A stretch of DNA of 5,169 nucleotides, taken from positions 1 to 5,169 of the forward strand of contig DCDI01000133.1 in the NCBI GenBank assembly GCA_002316345.1, in the 5' to 3' direction. Each line of letters starts with the position of its first letter. Position 1 is the stretch's first letter. This document shows, piece by piece, positions 1 through 4,286 of this stretch. The translations under genes and the position numbers were made by a program. The notes beneath the pieces were generated by a model that was not told the DNA's origin, made no database searches, and saw only the letters and a program-made list of their open reading frames with translations. Origin of the DNA: Phyllobacteriaceae bacterium UBA1059 (GTDB lineage: Bacteria > Pseudomonadota > Alphaproteobacteria > Rhizobiales > Rhizobiaceae).

Positions 1-4
1 GTTG

Positions 5-74
5 CTGAGGTGCGAGCCCGCGCAAGTTCGAAGGCGTTCCGCCAAGCCATCCGGGCGAGCCTCGAAGGACGCAC
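5..74. repeat. Mosaic copy of a dispersed palindrome-like intergenic repeat
   Basis: CTGAGGTGCGAGC (5-17) and CTCGAAGGACGCAC (61-74) are shared exactly with the repeat at 171-217. Here the two blocks lie about 43 bp apart instead of 9 bp. The stretch between them contains a degenerate version of the second block (TTCGAAGGCGTTCC, 27-40), so this looks like a diverged full unit followed by an extra half unit. Repeats with this GTGCGAGC...CTCGAAGGACGC signature are, from general knowledge, common between genes in several Hyphomicrobiales genomes. I cannot count genomic copies here. The frame from 1 to a stop at 133-135 is open but reads through the repeat and is not believed to be a gene. Confidence 0.6.
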
Positions 75-170
75 TGCCTGGCAGCGGTCTCTCAGCACGC
101 ACTTCCAGAAAAAATACAGGCTAGCTTGTCGCTAAGACGGACCTTGATCGCCGGAGGCCAGCGCCGCCAC

Positions 171-217
171 GGTCCTCATCCTGAGGTGCGAGCGCAGCGA
201 GACTCGAAGGACGCACC
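171..217. repeat. Dispersed palindrome-like intergenic repeat, compact copy
   Basis: This unit begins GGTCCTCATCCTGAGG and ends ACTCGAAGGACGCACC. Its two ends are imperfect reverse complements (GTCCT...GAG against CTC...AGGAC), so a transcript could fold into an imperfect hairpin. It shares 13-bp and 14-bp exact blocks with the left-edge copy. It lies in the gene-free stretch 1-245, just before the terminator. No open reading frame, transposase or terminal target duplication is visible, so I call it a REP-like extragenic repeat rather than an insertion sequence. The rest of the gene-free stretch shows nothing else I can recognise. Confidence 0.65.
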
Positions 218-245
218 GCTTACAAACCGCTTCCCAACATCAGAC

Positions 246-282
246 AAAGAAAAAGCCGGGCCCCTCGCCCGGCTTTTTCTTT
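246..282 (-). terminator. Strong intrinsic terminator, symmetric and possibly bidirectional
   Basis: The arms 246-261 (AAAGAAAAAGCCGGGC) and 267-282 (GCCCGGCTTTTTCTTT) are perfect 16-bp reverse complements around a 5-nt loop. The GC-rich core is flanked by A-rich and T-rich outer arms, so each strand gives a GC hairpin followed by a run of U. It lies 74 bp past the stop codon of the minus-strand L,D-transpeptidase gene and should end that transcript. Because it is symmetric, it could also stop plus-strand transcription entering from the left. Confidence 0.88.
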
Positions 283-321
283 GAACAGACCATGTCCATG
301 TTGCCTGGACGGTCCGCGGTT

Positions 322-335
322 TGCCCTTTCGGGCA
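322..335 (-). other. Small hairpin with GAAA tetraloop in the ldt 3' untranslated region
   Basis: TGCCC (322-326) and GGGCA (331-335) pair. Read on the minus strand the loop is GAAA, a stable GNRA-type tetraloop. It begins about 21 bp after the L,D-transpeptidase stop codon and lacks a U tract, so it is not a terminator by itself. It might protect the 3' end of the transcript, but a 5-bp stem can arise by chance in GC-rich DNA. Confidence 0.3.
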
Positions 336-356
336 CTTAGGCCCCCGCCTAATTCC

Positions 357-992
357 TTAGAGAACGATCACCTTCGCGCCGACTTCGGCACGATTGTAGA
401 GGTCGATGATGTCCTGGTTGATCAGCCGGATGCAGCCCGACGACATGGCCTTGCCGATCGAGGCCCATTCCGGCGTGCCATGCAAGCGGTAGCCTGTGTC
501 GCCGTTCTTGTTGAAGAGATACAAAGCGCGCGCACCGAGTGGATTGCGCAATCCGCCGGGCTGACCGCTCTGCCACTTCACCAGTTCCGGCTGACGGGCG
601 ATCATTTCGCGCGGCGGCGTCCAGGTCGGCCATTCGCGCTTCATGGCGATGCGGGCATCACCCTTCCACTCGAAGCCTTCGCGACCCACGCCGATGCCGT
701 AGCGGACGGCTTCGCCTTGCGGCAGCACGAAGTAAAGATGCTTGGAGCGGGTGTCGACGATGATCGTGCCCGGCTTCTCCGCCGTCTTGTAACGGATGAT
801 CTGGCGCTGGAACTCACGCGGCACCTTGCTGATCGGCACGGCCGGGATCTCGTAGCCCGCGTCGACCTGTGAGGTGTAGTTGTTGGTGAAATTGTTCGAC
901 AGGAAATTGTTGATGCGACCGTCGGTGGAACAGCCGGCGAGCGCGGTGGTCAGAACAAGTCCGGCCGCCAAGGCAATGGTGTTAAGCTTCAT
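357..992 (-). CDS. L,D-transpeptidase (YkuD domain) lipoprotein
   Basis: This 211-residue protein belongs to the YkuD family, whose members use a catalytic cysteine to form 3-3 peptidoglycan cross-links or attach proteins to peptidoglycan in the periplasm. Residues 1-21 form a lipoprotein signal: a basic start, a hydrophobic run, and a LAGC lipobox with Cys21 as the expected lipidation site. A short Asn-rich linker with three NN pairs follows (28-38). The catalytic domain spans about 70-211. The active-site motif is visible: His171-Gly172-Thr173 and SSGCIR with Cys187 and Arg189, matching the family pattern HG...S-x-G-C-[IV]-R. The ATG at 990-992 starts directly at the signal peptide, though no strong ribosome binding site precedes it. 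The gene stands alone, is divergent from the MerR gene and ends in a strong terminator. The fold and catalytic class are secure. Whether it makes cross-links or attaches proteins cannot be told from sequence. Confidence 0.95.
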   Translation of the reverse strand: MKLNTIALAAGLVLTTALAGCSTDGRINNFLSNNFTNNYTSQVDAGYEIPAVPISKVPREFQRQIIRYKTAEKPGTIIVDTRSKHLYFVLPQGEAVRYGIGVGREGFEWKGDARIAMKREWPTWTPPREMIARQPELVKWQSGQPGGLRNPLGARALYLFNKNGDTGYRLHGTPEWASIGKAMSSGCIRLINQDIIDLYNRAEVGAKVIVL

Positions 993-1047
993 ACTGGTGA
1001 TGCTGTCCGTCGCAGGAATGCCCGACTCGGGCCTTTAACTCGCCGGC

Positions 1048-1076
1048 ATTGTTCCCGCCCGCGACGACGTTGCCAA
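1048..1076 (-). promoter_or_regulatory. Candidate sigma-70-like promoter of the L,D-transpeptidase gene
   Basis: On the minus strand, TTGGCA (1071-1076, 5 of 6 to the -35 consensus) is followed after exactly 17 bp by AACAAT (1048-1053, 4 of 6 to the -10 consensus). Transcription would start near 1041, giving a leader of roughly 50 nt before the ATG at 992. The -10 box lies inside one arm of a 10-bp inverted repeat, which could place it under regulation. This is pattern matching only; alphaproteobacterial promoters are often weakly conserved. Confidence 0.4.
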
Positions 1077-1098
1077 GTCATGAACCTGAGGTTGCGGC

Positions 1099-1127
1099 TT
1101 GGAATCGTCTTTCAAAGGGCCGATATT
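1099..1127 (+). promoter_or_regulatory. Candidate promoter of the MerR-family gene
   Basis: TTGGAA (1099-1104) and GATATT (1122-1127) are separated by 17 bp and each matches 4 of 6 consensus positions. A small dyad, CTTT-C-AAAG (1109-1117), is centred exactly in the spacer. MerR-family regulators bind dyads in the spacer of their target promoters, but normally with 19-20 bp spacing and longer arms. Autoregulation is therefore suggested only weakly. Transcription would start near 1134, about 43 nt before the ATG. Confidence 0.25.
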
Positions 1128-1176
1128 GCATTTCGGCAACAATGCCGCCGTTTGAGCCTGTACGAGACCTGAGCCG

Positions 1177-1569
1177 ATGAATGTCAGCCGCGCCGCCGAA
1201 CGCACCCATCTCCCGCCGAAAACGCTGCGCTATTATGAGGAAATCGGTCTGATCCATCCGGCGCGCAGCACCAACGGCTATCGCGATTATTCGGAAGAGG
1301 ACGTGCATCGCCTGACCTTCCTGCAGCGCGCACGCAGCCTCGGCTTCTCCATCGAGGATTGCCGCCAGCTGATGTCGCTGTATCGCGACCGCGACCGTGC
1401 CAGCCATGATGTTAGGGAAATCGCGGTGGCTCATGTCGCGGCGATCGAAGCCAAGATCGCCGAACTGCAGAGCATGCGTTCGACCCTGCAGCGGCTGGTT
1501 CAAGCCTGCCATGGCGACAACCGCCCTGACTGCCCCATCCTCGACGACATGGCTGGCGCAAAGCACTAG
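1177..1569 (+). CDS. cueR: CueR/HmrR-type copper-responsive MerR regulator
   Basis: This 130-residue cytoplasmic regulator of the MerR family resembles CueR/HmrR, which sense Cu(I), Ag(I) or Au(I) and activate copper export genes by twisting promoter DNA. The N-terminal winged helix-turn-helix is complete from residue 1, with LRYYEEIGLI (17-26) and NGYRDYS (33-39) typical of the family. A long dimerisation helix follows at about 76-110. The metal-binding loop near the C terminus has Cys111 and Cys119 in the pattern C-x7-C (CHGDNRPDC), equivalent to Cys112 and Cys120 of E. coli CueR. Ser76 occupies the place of CueR Ser77, the mark of monovalent-metal sensors; divalent-metal sensors have Cys there. 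The ATG at 1177 matches the usual family start. No copper ATPase, copper chaperone or canonical CueR box lies in the window, so its targets are presumably elsewhere. hmrR is the equivalent rhizobial name. Confidence 0.9.
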   Translation: MNVSRAAERTHLPPKTLRYYEEIGLIHPARSTNGYRDYSEEDVHRLTFLQRARSLGFSIEDCRQLMSLYRDRDRASHDVREIAVAHVAAIEAKIAELQSMRSTLQRLVQACHGDNRPDCPILDDMAGAKH

Positions 1570-1604
1570 CGAATTCGCGATGGCAGCAGCGTCAGGCAAA
1601 GCCG

Positions 1605-1619
1605 GAACAAAACAGGTTC
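1605..1619 (+). promoter_or_regulatory. GAAC-N7-GTTC dyad upstream of mmcB, possible atypical LexA site
   Basis: GAAC (1605-1608) and GTTC (1616-1619) are separated by 7 bp, 22 bp before the mmcB start codon. The LexA box of alphaproteobacteria is a direct repeat, GTTC-N7-GTTC, with the same half-site length and the same spacing. mmcB is known in Caulobacter as an SOS gene. Here, however, the half-sites are inverted, not direct, so the match is imperfect. I found no direct-repeat version in this 71-bp gap. The site is either a variant operator or a coincidence. Confidence 0.35.
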
Positions 1620-1640
1620 AAATCCACAGCGAATGATGGC

Positions 1641-2153
1641 ATGATCGTTTGCATGCCAATCATTTCTCCTCTCGCCAAGGATCCGCTGGTCGACGGCCGC
1701 CAGTCCGAACGCGCCATGGTGATCCGCCGCGGCGTGCAGCGCCTGCTCACTTCGATGGGCGCGCATGTGCTTCCAGAACTTTGCTTGTCGACCGGCCGCC
1801 GCGCTGATCTCGTGGCGCTGACGCGCAACGGCGACATCTGGATCATCGAGATCAAATCATCGATCGAGGATTTTCGTGTCGACCGCAAATGGCCGGAATA
1901 CCGGCTCCATTCCGACCGCTTCTTCTTCGCCTCACATCCGGAAGTGCCGCAGAGCATCTTCCCGGAAGAATGCGGCTTCATCCTTTCCGACGGCTACGGC
2001 GCCGAAATCATGCGCGACGCTCCCGAACACCGCCTCGCCGCCGCCACCCGCAAAGCCCTGATGCTCCGCATCGCCCGTGCGGGTGCAGCAAGGCTAACGG
2101 CTGCCGAGCTGGCCGGCGTGCAGATCGCAGCGCTGCAGGGGGAGAGTGAGTGA
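1641..2153 (+). CDS. mmcB: MmcB-family DNA repair protein (PD-(D/E)XK nuclease-like fold)
   Basis: The 170-residue product matches the MmcB family, small cytoplasmic proteins with a restriction-endonuclease-like fold. In Caulobacter, mmcB is induced by DNA damage and helps cells survive mitomycin C. The nuclease signature is visible: Asp56 in RRADLVAL, then after 13 residues Glu70-Ile-Lys72 in IIEIKSS, the D-x(n)-E-x-K arrangement; Glu23 may complete the site. Family-typical stretches follow: FRVDRKWPEYR (78-88), FFFASHPEVP (94-103) and a helical C terminus (about 127-166). I use the ATG at 1641; the ATG at 1653 would remove four residues and begin with MPIISPL, and neither has a strong ribosome binding site. 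The gene is 71 bp downstream of the MerR gene and converges on actR. An upstream GAAC-N7-GTTC dyad may be a damage-response site. The family call is firm; nuclease activity is inferred from motifs. Confidence 0.88.
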   Translation: MIVCMPIISPLAKDPLVDGRQSERAMVIRRGVQRLLTSMGAHVLPELCLSTGRRADLVALTRNGDIWIIEIKSSIEDFRVDRKWPEYRLHSDRFFFASHPEVPQSIFPEECGFILSDGYGAEIMRDAPEHRLAAATRKALMLRIARAGAARLTAAELAGVQIAALQGESE

Positions 2154-2155
2154 TC

Positions 2156-2179
2156 GATTAGGGGATTAGGGGATTAGGG
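2156..2179 (+). repeat. Three perfect tandem copies of GATTAGGG
   Basis: Three head-to-tail 8-bp units fill 2156-2179 without a mismatch, starting 2 bp after the mmcB stop codon. The G-tracts are GGGG, GGGG and GGG, so the plus strand has three G-runs, one short of the four usually needed for an intramolecular quadruplex. The array lies in the 96-bp gap between the convergent mmcB and actR genes. No ordinary GC-rich terminator hairpin was found there. Confidence 0.85.
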
Positions 2180-2210
2180 TCGATATGCATGTCCCATCGT
2201 CAAGCCACTT

Positions 2211-2242
2211 ACTCACCTATTCCCATATTCACCTACTCACCT
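2211..2242 (-). repeat. Degenerate tandem 8-bp array (AGGTGAGT type)
   Basis: Read on the minus strand, four 8-bp units follow each other: AGGTGAGT (2235-2242), AGGTGAAT (2227-2234), ATGGGAAT (2219-2226) and AGGTGAGT (2211-2218). A related GAGGTGAG overlaps the end of actR near 2249-2256. The period equals that of the GATTAGGG array about 30 bp away but the unit differs. CCTATTCCC (2216-2224) is complementary to GGGATTAGG of that array with one mismatch, so the two arrays could pair in RNA. Confidence 0.65.
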
Positions 2243-2249
2243 TCTACTC

Positions 2250-2813
2250 TCACCTCGGCGCGCGCTTCGCCAGGATCCGTTGCAGCGTGCGGCGGTGCAT
2301 GTTGAGGCGGCGGGCGGTTTCGGAGACGTTGCGCTCGCACATTTCGTAGACGCGCTGGATGTGTTCCCAACGGACGCGGTCAGCGGACATTGGATTTTCC
2401 GGCGGCGCGACCGGAGCGTCGGCGGTGCGGGTCAGTGCCGCGTAGATATCGTCGGCGTCGGCCGGCTTGCTGAGATAATCGATCGCGCCGAGCTTCACGG
2501 CGGTCACGGCCGTGGCGATATTCCCATAGCCGGTAAGGATGACCATGCGGGCTTCTGGACGCTTGTCGCGCAGGGCGGAAACAACATCGAGGCCGTTTCC
2601 GTCACCCAGGCGCATATCCACCACGGCATAAGCGGGTGCGCGCTGCTTGACCTTGGTCACGGCATCTTCGACGCTTTCGGCCACATCGACGGTAAAGCCA
2701 CGGCCCTCCATTGCCCGCGCCAGGCGCGTGACGAAAGCCTTGTCGTCGTCAACCAACAAAAGGGTTGCATCCGCACCCAGGGCTGGATCAGCGGAGGCAG
2801 CTTCGGCAGTCAT
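2250..2813 (-). CDS. actR: ActR/RegA/PrrA-family redox response regulator
   Basis: This 187-residue response regulator is the DNA-binding partner of the ActS/RegB kinase. In alphaproteobacteria, RegA/PrrA/ActR proteins control respiration, carbon and nitrogen fixation, photosynthesis or acid tolerance according to oxygen and redox state. The receiver domain (about 17-130) has the acidic triad residues Asp22-Asp24, phosphoacceptor Asp66 in VVDMRLGDG, Thr94 and Lys116. A proline-rich linker (134-141) leads to a Fis-type helix-turn-helix at the C terminus (NVSETARRLNMHRRTLQRIL, 162-181), nearly invariant in this family. The start is supported by an AGGA ribosome binding site at 2821-2824, 7 nt before the ATG at 2811-2813. 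It lies 125 bp downstream of actS on the same strand, so cotranscription is likely, perhaps with an internal signal in the gap. Full length, with no missing key residue. The regulon here cannot be inferred. Confidence 0.95.
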   Translation of the reverse strand: MTAEAASADPALGADATLLLVDDDKAFVTRLARAMEGRGFTVDVAESVEDAVTKVKQRAPAYAVVDMRLGDGNGLDVVSALRDKRPEARMVILTGYGNIATAVTAVKLGAIDYLSKPADADDIYAALTRTADAPVAPPENPMSADRVRWEHIQRVYEMCERNVSETARRLNMHRRTLQRILAKRAPR

Positions 2814-2890
2814 GATGCGGTCCTAGTCGTTTCCTGGCGAAAGGTCGTTTGTTTGAGCCTGATATAGACATTTAGCCCGCAAATACCATG

Positions 2891-2926
2891 AAAAAGCCGT
2901 CGGCAACCCCTGATCGGAGGGTTTTT
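2891..2926. promoter_or_regulatory. Candidate hairpin/attenuator between actS and actR
   Basis: AACCCCT (2905-2911) pairs with AGGGTT (2918-2923) with one bulged C and a 6-nt loop. On the plus strand it is followed by T5 (2922-2926) and resembles a weak terminator. On the minus strand, the transcribed direction, the imperfect stem is followed by GCCGACGGC and a U5 run (2891-2895), giving a second possible weak stop. It could reduce readthrough from actS into actR or block antisense transcription. The stems are short, so confidence is low. Confidence 0.3.
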
Positions 2927-2938
2927 AGCCCCTTAAAC

Positions 2939-4231
2939 TCAATCAACATCCCTTGCGAAAGCAGAACGCGGCCATTCGATGAGGACCGACGCTCCCTTGT
3001 CGCGCTCTTCGGAATTGCGGAAGGTGATGGTTGCGCCGGAGCGCTCCAGCAACGTCTTGGCAATGAAAAGACCGAGGCCGAGCCCGCCGCCCTGGGTCGA
3101 GCCGCCCGGCCGGGTGGTCATATAGGGTTCGCCGATGCGATGGATGATATCGGGTGGAAAGCCGGTGCCATCGTCCACCACTTCGATGGCGATCTTGTCA
3201 TCGTTCCAGCGCCAGCGCACCGTGACGGTAGCCTTGGCAAAGTCGACGGCATTCTCGATGAGGTTGCCGAGGCCGTAAATCATGCCGGGATTGCGCCGGG
3301 TGACCGGTTCAGACCCGATGAGGTCGCCGGCTTCCAGCGCAATATCGATGCCGAATTCGCGATGCGGCGCGGTGACTTCCTCGATGAGCGAGGTGAAGGG
3401 CAGCCTCTTCAGATGTTCCTCGCCCTCGCTGGACAGGCTGGTTAGCCGCTTCATGATGCCCCGGCAGCGCTCGCTCTGGCTGCGCAACAGGGTGACGTCC
3501 TCGCGAAAGCGCTCATCGTCGCCCAGAGCGCGTTCCATTTCCTTGGCGACTAGCGCGATGGTCGCAAGAGGTGTGCCGAGTTCATGGGCTGCAGCTGCGG
3601 CAAGCCCATCGAGGGCGGACAGATGCTGTTCCCGTTGCAGCACGAGCTCGGTGGCGGCCAGCGCATCGCCCAGCAGGCGCGCTTCTTCGGCCACGCGCCA
3701 GGCATAGATCGCGGTGAAAGCAATGCTCGCCAGCACCGACAGCCACATGCCCGCGACGTAAACCAGCGGCATGGAAAGCTCTGCCCCTTCATACCAGGGC
3801 AGCGGCAGGTGGTTGAACGCGAGGAAGCTGGAGGCTGCGCCCACGACGCCGCCAAGCAGAAGCGTGAAGCGCGGCGGGAGCGATGTGGCGGAAATCACGA
3901 CCGGCACGCTCATCAGGAGCGAGAAGGGATTGGTCAGGCCGCCCGTCAGATACAGCAGTCCGCCCAGTTGCAGCGCGTCGAACAACAGGATCGCCAGGGC
4001 GGCATGTGGCGCCAGGCGCTGGGTGGCTGGGTAGCGCAGGGCAAGAAAAAGGTTAAGCCAGGCCGATCCCGCGATCAGCGCGAAGCAGGAGCTCACCGGC
4101 AGCGGAAAATCCAGCCAGTAAGCGACCACGATCACCGCGATGCTCTGGCCGACGATCGCCAGCCAGCGTAAACGGATCAAGGTCGAAAGGCGCAGGCGGT
4201 GAAACTGTTGCGGATCTTCGGGAGTAAGCAT
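2939..4231 (-). CDS. actS: ActS/RegB/PrrB-family redox sensor histidine kinase
   Basis: With the start chosen here the product has 430 residues, normal for RegB. Six membrane helices are visible at about 22-40, 49-65, 77-95, 103-115, 122-139 and 155-178, followed by a cytoplasmic kinase. GGLTNPF (97-103) matches the GGxxNPF quinone-binding motif of RegB. The phosphorylated His216 lies in AAAAHELGTPLA. Cys256 in SQSERCRGIM corresponds to the RegB redox-box cysteine, which controls activity by oxidation. The ATP site has an N box (Asn323, Asn327), DDGTGF (353-358) and GGGLGLGL (381-388). It phosphorylates ActR, encoded next on the same strand. The frame stays open to 4387, but conserved RegB sequence begins at LRLSTLIRLRW. 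A GCGGGA ribosome binding site (4240-4245) lies 8 nt before the ATG at 4231; the ATG at 4237 is two codons upstream and too close to that site. The longer start would overlap hrpB by 101 bp. Confidence 0.93.
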   Translation of the reverse strand: MLTPEDPQQFHRLRLSTLIRLRWLAIVGQSIAVIVVAYWLDFPLPVSSCFALIAGSAWLNLFLALRYPATQRLAPHAALAILLFDALQLGGLLYLTGGLTNPFSLLMSVPVVISATSLPPRFTLLLGGVVGAASSFLAFNHLPLPWYEGAELSMPLVYVAGMWLSVLASIAFTAIYAWRVAEEARLLGDALAATELVLQREQHLSALDGLAAAAAHELGTPLATIALVAKEMERALGDDERFREDVTLLRSQSERCRGIMKRLTSLSSEGEEHLKRLPFTSLIEEVTAPHREFGIDIALEAGDLIGSEPVTRRNPGMIYGLGNLIENAVDFAKATVTVRWRWNDDKIAIEVVDDGTGFPPDIIHRIGEPYMTTRPGGSTQGGGLGLGLFIAKTLLERSGATITFRNSEERDKGASVLIEWPRSAFARDVD

Positions 4232-4286
4232 GGCCATGATCCCGCTTATGCGCTGATCGCCGCTGCCTCGCCACAACAAATCCGCT

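Larger units (their letters stand above)
1044..1147. repeat. 10-bp inverted repeat spanning the divergent promoter region
   Basis: CGGCATTGTT (1044-1053) is the exact reverse complement of AACAATGCCG (1138-1147), with 84 bp between the arms. A nested pair, GTTGCC (1069-1074) and GGCAAC (1135-1140), overlaps it. One arm covers the candidate -10 of the L,D-transpeptidase gene; the other lies 30 bp upstream of the MerR start codon. The spacing is too long for a typical hairpin but could suit a looping regulator or two separate operator sites. A 10-bp pair in a region this short is mildly unexpected by chance. Confidence 0.4.

Noticed and set aside
1..135. Open frame from the left edge to a stop at 133-135 (44 codons, plus strand)
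   Set aside because: It runs through the dispersed repeat, its translation resembles no protein I know, and repeats of this kind give such open frames by base composition.
993..1176. CueR operator (paired ACCTTCC/GGAAGGT type) in the divergent region
   Set aside because: No such dyad with a 19-20 bp promoter spacer is present; only a 4-bp-arm dyad was found.
1078..1599. Minus-strand frame (173 codons) opposite the MerR-family gene
   Set aside because: It is a shadow of the MerR gene, which has complete diagnostic motifs.
2156..2242. CRISPR array or telomere-type sequence
   Set aside because: The units are 8 bp with no spacers and only three or four copies; no cas gene or replicon end is present.
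2280..2867. Long plus-strand frame (195 codons) opposite actR
   Set aside because: It is antisense to a clear response regulator in GC-rich DNA; the composition of the real gene explains it and no family is recognisable.
3584..4171. Long plus-strand frame (195 codons) opposite actS
   Set aside because: It is rich in Arg, Gln and Gly with no recognisable domain, and lies entirely opposite a convincing kinase gene.
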